From Microvirga aerilata (GTDB lineage: Bacteria > Pseudomonadota > Alphaproteobacteria > Rhizobiales > Beijerinckiaceae), in contig NZ_JAEQMY010000002.1 in assembly GCF_016743775.1 (NCBI RefSeq), positions 1 through 64,000 of the forward strand: DNA of 64,000 nucleotides, given 5' to 3'. Position 1 is the first letter of the stretch. Each line of letters opens with the position of its first letter. The position numbers and the translations under genes are program-made. Positions 56,355 through 64,000 of this stretch are shown here, piece by piece. The notes under the pieces were generated by a model. It was not told the origin of the DNA, did not search any database, and worked only from the letters and a program-made list of their open reading frames with translations.

Positions 56355-56796
56355 GGTTAAACCTCCAAAGTGTTGAGACCCTGGGGGGCCGGGTTTTTGT
56401 GCCTCGATAGCTTCAACGAAGCCCTAAACACGTCCCTTTTCCCCTAGTACCCGGCAAGTCCGCCTTTTCGGCTGAACCCGCCAGATCACGACTGGGGTGC
56501 CCCCGTCGCTGCAGCCACATTATCCATCACCGCCCCGCAAGCAACCGAATGAAGGCGCAAAATGGGCGGGTCGGGGGGATTTTCAGGGGCATGTTGCACA
56601 AACGCAACGTTCAGCAGCAGCATCTTTACGCTTCGTTAAGACTTTGCTCGATTTCCTAAGAAATTCTTAAGAAATAAGCCTTTTTCCATGAAGCAATGTT
56701 TCCGCGGCGGGGCATGATGGGATCGTTCCGGGCTTCATCCGGCGATCAGGCTGTGCATAACGCCCATCGAGGCGCAGAACGCCTTCTTCCGCCCAC
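56355..56796 (-). other. long region upstream of the porin gene
   Basis: About 440 bp with no credible gene. It contains a 25-bp near-palindrome at 56651-56675 (three mismatched positions), T- and A-rich tracts around 56620-56700 and GC-rich dyads near 56480. It probably holds a promoter, operator and long leader of the porin. I could not fix a -35/-10 pair. Confidence 0.5.
56651..56675. promoter_or_regulatory. near-palindromic possible operator for the porin
   Basis: ATTTCCTAAGAA and ATTCTTAAGAAAT form a 25-bp inverted repeat with three mismatched positions, AT-rich in a GC-rich genome, 297 bp before the porin start. It may bind a regulator; which one is unknown. Confidence 0.4.
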
Positions 56797-56826
56797 GTAA
56801 AAGAAAAGGCCGGGACAAGCCCGGCC
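56797..56826 (-). terminator. terminator of hppD
   Basis: On the minus strand GGCCGGG and CCCGGCC pair around a 5-base loop and are followed by TTTTCTTTTA. It lies 30 bp after the hppD stop. Confidence 0.93.
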
Positions 56827-56855
56827 TCCCTCCCGAATCGTGGACCGGAAAAGGT

Positions 56856-57971
<1,116 letters not shown>

Positions 57972-58059
57972 GGCTTTCCTCCTGTCATGCCCCTCACCTG
58001 TCGAGAGGCTTCCGATTGTTCAAAACCAACGCATGCGCCAGCAGGCGGATGCATCCTTC

Positions 58060-58686
58060 TCAGACCGCGTCGGGCTGGTTGTCGGGAGCGGCATTCTGGA
58101 ATGCTTTGTGAGCGGCGCAGGCCGCATCCACCGCAACGATCTTCGGGTAAGCGTCGAGCGGAACGTTGAATCGCCGCGCGTTGAAGACTTGCGGCACGAG
58201 GTAGATGTCGGCGAGCGTGATGCGGGGACCGAACGCATAAGGCCCGGGACCGAGCAGAGCCTCGATCGCATCGAAGCCCTCTCGCACCCAATGGGCATAC
58301 CATTCATCGGCAGCGGCCTGATCGTGCCCTAAGCGGTTCTTGAGATAGCCGATGGTGCCGGAATTGTTGAGCGGGTGGATATCGCACGCGATCAGGCTGG
58401 CAATGGCCCGGACCTTGGCCCGATTGATCGCACCCACAGGCAGCAGAGGCGGCTCCGGATATACCTCGTCGAGATATTCGAGGATCGCAGGAGACTGGAT
58501 CAGGGTCGTGCTGCCGATATCCAGGGAAGGCAGGCGCCTTTGAGGATTGATCGCCCCATAGCGCTCCTCGCGCTGCTCCCCCTTCAACAGATTGACGGGC
58601 ACCGCATCGTAACTCACGCCTTTCAGGTTCAAAGCGATCCTGACCCGGTAGGCTGCGGAAGAGCGGAAATAGGTATAAAGCTTCAC
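58060..58686 (-). CDS. maiA: maleylacetoacetate isomerase
   Basis: A 208-residue zeta-class glutathione transferase turning maleylacetoacetate into fumarylacetoacetate. It has the start KLYTYFRSSAAYRVRIALNLKG and the domain-2 sequence VPQVFNARRFNV. The Ser-Ser-Cys motif of eukaryotic forms reads SSAA here; many bacterial forms also lack the Cys. It overlaps the MarR gene by ATGA and lies 88 bp before hppD. Confidence 0.93.
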   Translation of the reverse strand: MKLYTYFRSSAAYRVRIALNLKGVSYDAVPVNLLKGEQREERYGAINPQRRLPSLDIGSTTLIQSPAILEYLDEVYPEPPLLPVGAINRAKVRAIASLIACDIHPLNNSGTIGYLKNRLGHDQAAADEWYAHWVREGFDAIEALLGPGPYAFGPRITLADIYLVPQVFNARRFNVPLDAYPKIVAVDAACAAHKAFQNAAPDNQPDAV

Positions 58687-59192
58687 GCGCCGTTCTCCTC
58701 TTCTGTGTTCGGAGCCAGAGATCGCGCCTGAGCCGTGAGCTTGTCGATGATCCCCACGAGCGTGTGCTGCTCCTCGCGGGTGAGAACCGACATGAGGCGC
58801 TCCTCGACGGCAAGGGCCTCGGGAGCCACCGCCTCGTAGATCGCGCGCCCTTTATCGGTCAGCGCAAGAAGCTCCTCGCGACGATCTTCCAGATTAGGGC
58901 GGCGAACGATGAGGCCGCGCTCCTCGAGGGAGGACACGGCGCGCGAAACGGTGGATTTGTGCATGACCCCATCGGGCGCGATATCGCGCGCCGCGCGATG
59001 CTCATACTGACCCAATGTGACGATGACTCGCCAAGCCGGGATTGAGAGGCCGAAGCGCTCAGCGTAGATTTGAGCGAGCGCGTTCGAGGTCAGGCTCGCC
59101 AGAACATTGAGCCGGTAAGGCAGAAACTGCTCCAGGACCACCAATGGGTCAGAAGCCTCTTTCTTTGCCGCGGACGCTGATGCCATTCCCAT
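58683..59192 (-). CDS. MarR-family regulator of the tyrosine block
   Basis: A 169-residue winged-helix regulator. It has WRVIVTLGQYEHRAARDIAPD, the recognition helix MHKSTVSRAVSSLEERGLI and the wing RRPNLEDRREELLALTDKG. The start at 59192 or 59186 fits; the earlier in-frame start at 59240 overlaps a probable operator. It is translationally coupled to maiA. A dyad just upstream (59228-59241) suggests self-control. Confidence 0.9.
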   Translation of the reverse strand: MGMASASAAKKEASDPLVVLEQFLPYRLNVLASLTSNALAQIYAERFGLSIPAWRVIVTLGQYEHRAARDIAPDGVMHKSTVSRAVSSLEERGLIVRRPNLEDRREELLALTDKGRAIYEAVAPEALAVEERLMSVLTREEQHTLVGIIDKLTAQARSLAPNTEEENGA

Positions 59193-59223
59193 GCCGATCG
59201 TTGCCGGTGCAACCAATATCACA

Positions 59224-59247
59224 ATTCGTTGCATAGGCAACTAGATC
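59224..59247. promoter_or_regulatory. MarR operator upstream of the regulator
   Basis: GTTGC-ATAG-GCAAC is a perfect dyad at 59228-59241, about 36 bases before the MarR start. TTGC-N4-GCAA dyads are typical MarR-type sites. TTCGTTGCA recurs in the gap before fahA at 61194-61202. Confidence 0.6.
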
Positions 59248-59304
59248 TGGGCGCATCAAGGTCAATATCAGGGCGTCAGAGCGGTTTGAGAACCGGCTCT
59301 CAGG

Positions 59305-60078
59305 CTAACGATCAGGATCGAACTGCAACCCATTACCTATGTCGCCGATGAGCAGGTCCCGGCGCCGAGGCAGGTTCTTCTGCCTGACTTTCGTGGCATC
59401 GTCCTGAATGTTGCCGGTCGTCACTTTGACCTTCCCGGTCAGGTAGTTGATGCTGACGGCCTTGGTCGCGCCGCTTCCCCGATGCAGCTCGTCCCGGTCG
59501 TATCCGATGAGCTCAAACCTGCCGTGCCTGTGCCGGAACGTATAGGCAGCGGTGAAGGTTTCCCAACCTCCGGCGCTCAGGAACCAGCGCAAGCGCACCT
59601 GCATCGAGCCGCGCCTGATGGCGATGCCATCGTCCTTGTCGAAGGGATCCTCTGCCACGGGATTCGTGCGGCGTGGGATCAGCGCGTGATCCTCAAGCTG
59701 CAGGGCATAATCGGTCCCGGATTTCTCACGGAAGGCAACCGCCAGAATACGAGGATTGGTGTCGAAGGGATCTTCCCCCAAGCCTTCGGAATTCGGGATG
59801 ACGTTGGCGGGGCTCTTCTGGCGTATGACGAGCGCGAGATCGTCCATGCCGTCCTGGTTGAGATCACCGGAGGCCTGAGCTTCAAGCACCCATCCGGTCG
59901 GCACGAATCCGTCAGCAGACGCAGCCCGCTTGGGCAGTCCCGGATAGGAAACGTCCGCGATGGCAATGTCCTGCGCTCGGGCATCGGCGGCGGGAAGGGT
60001 CCCGCCGCCAAGGGTGAGCCAGAGAAGGAGCGGCACCTTGAACAAAGGCGTCCTACTCTGGGCCCGCCTCATGCTCAT
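59305..60078 (-). CDS. exported protein coupled to the TRAP binding protein
   Basis: A 257-residue protein with a signal peptide ending ADARAQ, then an FG-GAP/VCBS-like calcium motif (GDLNQDGMDDLALVIRQ) and a beta-rich domain (RRGSMQVRLRWFLSAGGWETFTAAYTFRHRHGRFELIGYD). Its ATG overlaps the stop of the dctP-type gene (60075-60078). No function is known; it is periplasmic or surface-exposed and made together with the binding protein. A bulged stem at about 59278-59300 after it may be its terminator. Confidence 0.75.
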   Translation of the reverse strand: MSMRRAQSRTPLFKVPLLLWLTLGGGTLPAADARAQDIAIADVSYPGLPKRAASADGFVPTGWVLEAQASGDLNQDGMDDLALVIRQKSPANVIPNSEGLGEDPFDTNPRILAVAFREKSGTDYALQLEDHALIPRRTNPVAEDPFDKDDGIAIRRGSMQVRLRWFLSAGGWETFTAAYTFRHRHGRFELIGYDRDELHRGSGATKAVSINYLTGKVKVTTGNIQDDATKVRQKNLPRRRDLLIGDIGNGLQFDPDR

Positions 60079-61172
60079 ACCCGGCCGCGGGTGCGGATCA
60101 TGAAGGTGTCGAAGGCGTATTCGTTGAGCTGCCACCAGGGCAGCACGTCGTTGCGATAGGCCACCATCGAGTCGTAGACTTTCTTGAAGCTCGCATTGCT
60201 GGCGGAGAGCTCGCCATAAAGCTCGTTGGCGGCCTTGAGCGAGGCTTCCATGATGGGCTGGGAGAAGGTACGCAGCTCCGCGCCGGCGCCGACCATGCGG
60301 CGCAGCGCCTGCCCGTTCACCGCATCGTACTTGGCCAGCATCCAGTTGTTCGCGGCCTCCGTCGCCTGGTTCATGATGGCTTGGTAGTGCTTTGGCAGCT
60401 CGTTCCACTTCTGCTGGTTGACCACGAGGTGCAGCATGGCGCCGCCCTCCCACCAGCCGGGAGCGTAGTAGTACTTGGCCACCTTCAGGAAGCCGAGCTT
60501 CTCGTCATCGTAGGGACCGACGAACTCGGCCGCGTCGAGGGTGCCCCGCTCCAGGGCCGGATACACGTCGCCCGGCGCAAGCTGCTGCGGCACGACGCCG
60601 AGCTTCGCCAAAACCTGGCCGCCCAGGCCGCCGATGCGGAACTTGAGGCCCTTCAGGTCCTCGACGGAGTTGATTTCCTTGCGGAAGAAGCCGCCCATCT
60701 GCGTGCCGGAGTTGCCGCAGACCAGGGAGGTGCAGTTATGCCTGCCCATCACCTCGTTGATGATCTCCTTGCCGCCGGCGAAGTGCCACCAGGAATGGAG
60801 CTGGCGCGCATTGAGGCTGAAGGGCAGGCCCGTGCCCATGCCCAGCGCCGGCTCCTTGCCGATGTAGTAGTAGAGAGGCGTATGGGCGCATTCCACGGAG
60901 CCGTTCTGCACGGCGTCCATGGCCTGGAGGCCGCCGACGATCTCGCCGGGCGCGAACACCTGGATCTGGAACTTGTTGTCGGTCGCGTCCGCCATGTACT
61001 TGGCGAAGGTCTGGGCGGTTCCGAAGATCGTGTCGAGGGATTTGGGGAAGCTCGAGGTCAGGCGCCAGCGGATTTCCGGCTGCGTCTGCGCGATCGCCGG
61101 GGCGGCCACAGCACCGGCCGCGGCTGCGAGCCCGGCTCCTTTGAGGAAGTTTCTTCTCTTCATTGTGGTCAT
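60075..61172 (-). CDS. TRAP transporter substrate-binding protein
   Basis: A 365-residue periplasmic binding protein of the DctP family with a Tat-like signal (KRRNFLKGAGLAAAAGAVAAPAIAQ). It has TFAKYMADATDNKFQIQVFAPGEIVGG and GLKFRIGGLGGQVLAKLGVVPQQL, close to the group that binds 2-oxo and aromatic acids. The membrane subunits DctQ and DctM are absent here. The start at 61172 or the Met at 61163 is possible. It lies inside a homogentisate-pathway block, so an aromatic acid substrate is possible but unproven. Confidence 0.88.
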   Translation of the reverse strand: MTTMKRRNFLKGAGLAAAAGAVAAPAIAQTQPEIRWRLTSSFPKSLDTIFGTAQTFAKYMADATDNKFQIQVFAPGEIVGGLQAMDAVQNGSVECAHTPLYYYIGKEPALGMGTGLPFSLNARQLHSWWHFAGGKEIINEVMGRHNCTSLVCGNSGTQMGGFFRKEINSVEDLKGLKFRIGGLGGQVLAKLGVVPQQLAPGDVYPALERGTLDAAEFVGPYDDEKLGFLKVAKYYYAPGWWEGGAMLHLVVNQQKWNELPKHYQAIMNQATEAANNWMLAKYDAVNGQALRRMVGAGAELRTFSQPIMEASLKAANELYGELSASNASFKKVYDSMVAYRNDVLPWWQLNEYAFDTFMIRTRGRV

Positions 61173-61193
61173 AGGCGTTTCCCCGGAAAGTAT

Positions 61194-61205
61194 TTCGTTG
61201 CAAGC
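61194..61205. promoter_or_regulatory. possible second site of the tyrosine-block MarR
   Basis: TTCGTTGCAAGC in the 64-bp divergent gap shares its first nine bases, TTCGTTGCA, with the MarR operator at 59224-59247. It is imperfect and may only be a half site. Confidence 0.35.
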
Positions 61206-61236
61206 TGAGTGGACCATAACAACCCGGTCGGTGGCA

Positions 61237-62256
61237 ATGAAGCTCTCCTCCCTCAATCAAGGCCGTGATGGCCGCCTCGTGGTCGTCTCGAAGGACCTGA
61301 CCCGCGCGACAGACGCATTTTTCATTGTTCCGACGCTTCAGCAAGCCTTGGACGATTGGGAAAAAGTCGAGCCCCGCCTTCGCGATCTCGCCGAGCAGCT
61401 CGAGCACGGCTCCGTCCCGGCCTTCCGGTTCCATGAGCACGACTGCGCGTCTCCCCTGCCCCGGGCCTATCAATGGGCGGACGGCTCGGCTTACGTGAAT
61501 CACGTGGAGCTGGTGCGCAAGGCGCGAGGCGCCGAGATGCCGGCATCGTTCTGGACCGATCCGCTCATGTACCAGGGCGGCTCCGATTCCTTCCTCGGAC
61601 CGCGGGAGCCCGTCCTGGCCATCGACGAGGCCCATGGCATCGACTTCGAGGCGGAGGTGGCCGTGATCACCGGCGACGTGCCCATGGGGGCAACCCGCGA
61701 GGAAGCGGCGGCCGCCATCCGGCTGATCGTGCTCGTCAACGACGTTTCCTTGAGAAACCTGATCCCGGCGGAACTGGCCAAGGGTTTCGGCTTCTTCCAG
61801 GCCAAGCCCTCCTCCACCCTCTCGCCCGCGGCCGTCACCCCCGACGAGCTGGGAGAGGCCTGGGACGGCGGCAGGCTGCACCTGCCCCTGCTCTCCAGCC
61901 TGAACGGGCAGCCTTTCGGCAAGCCGAACGCAGGCGTCGACATGACCTTCGACTTCCCGACCCTGATCGCGCATGCGGCCAAGACCCGGCCGCTCGGGGC
62001 AGGCACCATCATCGGCTCCGGCACGGTCTCCAACAAGGACGAAGGCGGTGGACCGGGCAGGCCCATTGCCGAGGGCGGCCTCGGCTACTCGTGCCTTGCT
62101 GAGCTGCGCACGGTGGAAACCCTGGTGCAAGGCGAGGCCAGGACGCCCTTCATGCGCTTTGGCGACACGATCCGCATCGAGATGAAGGACAAGGCGGGCC
62201 ACTCCATCTTCGGCGCCATCGAGCAGGAACTGGCGGCCTACCGGAGGGAAGGCTGA
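61237..62256 (+). CDS. fahA: fumarylacetoacetate hydrolase family protein
   Basis: A 339-residue hydrolase splitting fumarylacetoacetate to fumarate and acetoacetate. It has the metal-binding HGIDFEAEVAVITGDVP, NDVSLRNLIPAELAKGFGFFQAKPSSTLSP and IGSGTVSNKDEG. The ATG at 61237 fits the family start KLSSLNQGRDGRLVVVSKDL; the longer open frame upstream covers the divergent promoter. It is divergent from the TRAP gene and coupled to a VOC gene. Confidence 0.9.
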   Translation: MKLSSLNQGRDGRLVVVSKDLTRATDAFFIVPTLQQALDDWEKVEPRLRDLAEQLEHGSVPAFRFHEHDCASPLPRAYQWADGSAYVNHVELVRKARGAEMPASFWTDPLMYQGGSDSFLGPREPVLAIDEAHGIDFEAEVAVITGDVPMGATREEAAAAIRLIVLVNDVSLRNLIPAELAKGFGFFQAKPSSTLSPAAVTPDELGEAWDGGRLHLPLLSSLNGQPFGKPNAGVDMTFDFPTLIAHAAKTRPLGAGTIIGSGTVSNKDEGGGPGRPIAEGGLGYSCLAELRTVETLVQGEARTPFMRFGDTIRIEMKDKAGHSIFGAIEQELAAYRREG

Positions 62257-62603
62257 TGCTGCGCCTCGACCACGTTCAGCTTGCCATTCCAAAGGGCGCG
62301 GAGGATCAGTGCGGGCGCCTCTATGTCGATTTGCTCGGCATGAAGGAAGCGCCCAAGCCTTCCACCCTCGCCGGGCGCGGCGGTCTTTGGCTGGAGAGCG
62401 GGCCTGTGCGGATTCATCTCGGGGTCGAGGAGAAATTCAGCCCCGCCCGCAAGGCGCATCCGGCTGTTGCGACCGGCAATCTCGATGGCCTGGCCCAGAT
62501 GCTGTCCGAAGCAGGCTGCGAACCCACCTGGGATGATGCCATTCCTGAGGTTCGGCGGTTCTTCGTCTCGGATCCTGTGGGCAACAGGATCGAGTTCTTG
62601 TAA
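62256..62603 (+). CDS. VOC-superfamily (glyoxalase-like) protein
   Basis: A 115-residue single-domain protein with two vicinal-oxygen-chelate half modules. It starts LRLDHVQLAIPKGAEDQCGRLYVDLLGM and ends FFVSDPVGNRIEFL. The start overlaps the fahA stop (TGATG). His5 and the terminal Glu are the usual metal ligands of the fold. The substrate is unknown; coupling suggests a helper function in aromatic breakdown. Confidence 0.85.
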   Translation: MLRLDHVQLAIPKGAEDQCGRLYVDLLGMKEAPKPSTLAGRGGLWLESGPVRIHLGVEEKFSPARKAHPAVATGNLDGLAQMLSEAGCEPTWDDAIPEVRRFFVSDPVGNRIEFL

Positions 62604-62626
62604 GGGTGAGCCCTCTTGAGGGTGGG

Positions 62627-62654
62627 CAGGCTGCCGAAAGGATCCGGCAGCCTG
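62627..62654. terminator. hairpin between convergent genes
   Basis: A perfect 10-bp stem CAGGCTGCCG / CGGCAGCCTG with an 8-base loop, between the VOC gene and the DUF4142 gene. No T-run; probably a bidirectional terminator. Confidence 0.55.
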
Positions 62655-62668
62655 ATCTCCTGCTAAAT

Positions 62669-63202
62669 TCACATCGCCCGTGCGACGCCACCGCCGCCGA
62701 TCGACTGCGCATGCTCGAGATGCATCTGCAGGTTCGGGAGGGTTGCGCCGGCAAAGTCGGCGAGGGGCTGAACGTCGCCGTTGGAGGCGTAGGACGAGAA
62801 CAGCGCGATTGATTCCTGGTGCGACATGACCTGGGCGCTCATATAGGCCGAGTCGAAATCCGGGGCTGCCTGAACGGTGGCCAGCATCGCCTGGTGGCGG
62901 GGGATCAGGGCGGGCGGCGGCATCGGCAGGCCCGAGCGGCGGACGACCGCCGCCATACGGCGGGTGGCCAGGTTGTGGTCGCGGATCATCTGCCGGGCGA
63001 AGCGGCGGACCTCCGGATTGCGGGCGCGCTGCAGGGCGAGACGGCTCGATTCGATCTCAAGGAGGTTGGACGAGGTCGCCGTCGGAACGAACACCGCCGC
63101 GCTGGTCACGGCCATTGGAGGTGGGGCCGACGCCATCGGGGTCATGCAGCCGGCAACGCCGAGCGCCATGGCGCTGGCGACAAGAGCTATCTTGAGGTTC
63201 AT
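62669..63202 (-). CDS. DUF4142-family lipoprotein
   Basis: A 177-residue lipoprotein (lipobox GVAGC, Cys19) with the DUF4142 helical bundle: EIESSRLALQRARNPEVRRFARQMIRDH and SYASNGDVQPLADFAGATLPNLQMHLEHA. DUF4142 resembles ferritin-like helices and is often stress-induced. An EcfG promoter upstream supports general-stress control. The start at 63202 follows AAGGGAA. Confidence 0.88.
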   Translation of the reverse strand: MNLKIALVASAMALGVAGCMTPMASAPPPMAVTSAAVFVPTATSSNLLEIESSRLALQRARNPEVRRFARQMIRDHNLATRRMAAVVRRSGLPMPPPALIPRHQAMLATVQAAPDFDSAYMSAQVMSHQESIALFSSYASNGDVQPLADFAGATLPNLQMHLEHAQSIGGGGVARAM

Positions 63203-63255
63203 CGCAGGGGTTCCCTTCCTGTGCCCGATCCCTATGGCCGAGCTGACGCACCCGA

Positions 63256-63281
63256 AACGAGGGAACATCCTCCTAAGTTCC
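63256..63281 (-). promoter_or_regulatory. EcfG (general stress) promoter of the DUF4142 gene
   Basis: Read on the minus strand, GGAAC (63281-63277) and CGTT (63259-63256) are separated by 17 bases, the exact consensus of the EcfG sigma factor of alphaproteobacteria. It lies about 50 bp before the start codon. Confidence 0.75.
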
Positions 63282-63399
63282 TCCGTCGTCTCATCAATTT
63301 TTTCTAATCGGCCCATCCTGACGAAATCGCCCGGCCAGCCGTGGCCGATCTCACCGGGTGCCCTAGATCCGTGCGTCCCCGAAAATCATGGAGCGCCCA

Positions 63400-63618
63400 A
63401 TGGATGATCACGTCTACAAAGTCGTCGAGCTCGTCGGCTCATCCACGGACAGCATCGAGGACGCGATTCAGACCGCGATCCAGCGGGCGAGCCAATCTTT
63501 GAGAAATCTGCGCTGGTTCGAGGTCATCCAGACCCGCGGCCATGTGGAGAACGGCGAGGTGCGCCACTATCAGGTCGTGCTCAAGGCAGGCTTCACCCTG
63601 GAAGCCGGCGCTGAATGA
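63400..63618 (+). CDS. dodecin-family flavin-binding protein
   Basis: A 72-residue protein with the dodecin fold signature [38 protein letters not shown] and [12 protein letters not shown]. Dodecins form hollow dodecamers that store flavins (FMN or riboflavin). The Trp in RWFEV stacks on the flavin. The ATG at 63400 follows GGAG; the start at 63388 is upstream of that site. It is free-standing. Confidence 0.92.
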   Translation: MDDHVYKVVELVGSSTDSIEDAIQTAIQRASQSLRNLRWFEVIQTRGHVENGEVRHYQVVLKAGFTLEAGAE

Positions 63619-63815
63619 CGCCTCGTCTCGGCCCTGGGCTCGAGGCCTGAACCGCGACGGCCTGTTCGCCCCTCCGACCGGACCGACCGAATGGCATGAG
63701 GCGTGGAATGGGGCGGTAGGCCTCGATCGCCCGCCTGCGCATGCGCCAATCCTTGATCGGGCACGGAACTTCCCGCGCGTCCCGTGCTTAACGGGGTCAT
63801 TCGAGGAGCACCGCC

Positions 63816-64000
63816 ATGAGCCAGTCCGATCAGGAACACATCCAACCCCCCGGCACCGAAGCGGAGATGACGCCCCAGGCGGATCACGGCGAGGCGAGTT
63901 ACCGCGGCTCCGGCAAGCTCACCGGGCGCGTGGCGGTGATCACCGGAGGCGACAGCGGTATCGGGCGAGCGGTGGCGATCGCCTACGCCCGCGAGGGCGC
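63816..64000 (+). CDS. short-chain dehydrogenase, cut by window end
   Basis: The first 61 codons are visible: a hydrophilic N-terminal extension ([19 protein letters not shown]), then [34 protein letters not shown]. The cofactor motif [10 protein letters not shown] identifies a classical SDR of the YghA/YhdF type, which are usually oxidoreductases with NAD(P). GAGGAG precedes the ATG at 63816. Confidence 0.9.
   Translation, partial: MSQSDQEHIQPPGTEAEMTPQADHGEASYRGSGKLTGRVAVITGGDSGIGRAVAIAYAREG

Noticed and set aside
58645..58686. Loss of the catalytic Cys in maiA
   Set aside because: The SSAA form is common in bacterial maleylacetoacetate isomerases, where Cys is not essential.
63765..63789. 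An EcfG-like promoter before the short-chain dehydrogenase (GGAAC then GCTT after 16 bases)
   Set aside because: GGAAC is exact but the -10 element matches CGTT in only two of four positions.

Overview
The window reads as a high-GC chromosomal segment of an alphaproteobacterium of the order Hyphomicrobiales (Rhizobiales). A Methylobacteriaceae genome such as Microvirga is my best guess, by inference only. The grounds are the fabD-fabG-acpP-fabF-mltG-yicC-gmk order, a RibH2-type lumazine synthase behind an FMN riboswitch, an rpoZ-rsh pair with a single bifunctional Rsh, a rhizobial-type porin, Irr/ICE-like operators and an EcfG-type promoter. I see no rRNA, tRNA, CRISPR array, prophage or insertion sequence. 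It is mostly core chromosome with small accessory patches.

Layout. 1-4.3 kb: a possible small RNA with a strong terminator, a small HTH protein, a secreted pentapeptide-repeat protein, a lipoprotein, an AraC-LysE exporter pair and a membrane-anchored cNMP-domain protein. 4.3-7.3 kb: a ferric-iron ABC transporter (binding protein plus fused permease, no ATPase) behind two ICE-like sites. 7.3-8.7 kb: a two-subunit 3-oxoacid CoA-transferase. 9-10.8 kb: an AsmA-like protein. 10.8-13.7 kb: polyamine-type ABC genes potGHI without a binding protein. 13.8-17.4 kb: an EmrAB-type efflux pair divergent from its TetR regulator, with a perfect operator palindrome. 17.4-24.2 kb: a Crp/Fnr regulator, an ABC-F protein, small secreted or membrane proteins, an S10 peptidase coupled to a lipoprotein, and an AT-richer orphan membrane protein.

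24.2-33.1 kb: holC and pepA face the LPS-transport operon lptF-lptG-lptD-pdxA-rsmA, which lacks the usual surA. 33.2-35.9 kb: ribH with promoter and FMN riboswitch, then ddl translationally coupled to a C39-like cysteine peptidase. 35.9-42.5 kb: the fatty-acid/cell-wall cluster on the minus strand. 42.9-47.1 kb: rpoZ, rsh, a class I amidotransferase and a HAD hydrolase gene broken by an in-frame TAA. 47.2-47.9 kb: an RTX-type gene broken by two frameshifts. 48.3-54.9 kb: pyrE, an NYN-domain gene, an ACT/GcvR-like gene, smpB, dapA, a soluble lytic transglycosylase and an alpha/beta hydrolase. 55-56.4 kb: a major porin with a long upstream region. 56.8-62.6 kb: a tyrosine/homogentisate catabolic block (hppD, maiA, a MarR regulator, an orphan TRAP binding protein with a partner, fahA, a VOC protein) lacking hmgA. 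62.7-64 kb: a DUF4142 lipoprotein behind an EcfG-type promoter, a dodecin and the start of a short-chain dehydrogenase.

I do not see a clear-cut undescribed system such as a defence island. The best leads are the coupled ddl and C39-like peptidase, the orphan TRAP binding protein coupled to a secreted partner inside the homogentisate block, the two pseudogenes, and several well-formed operators.
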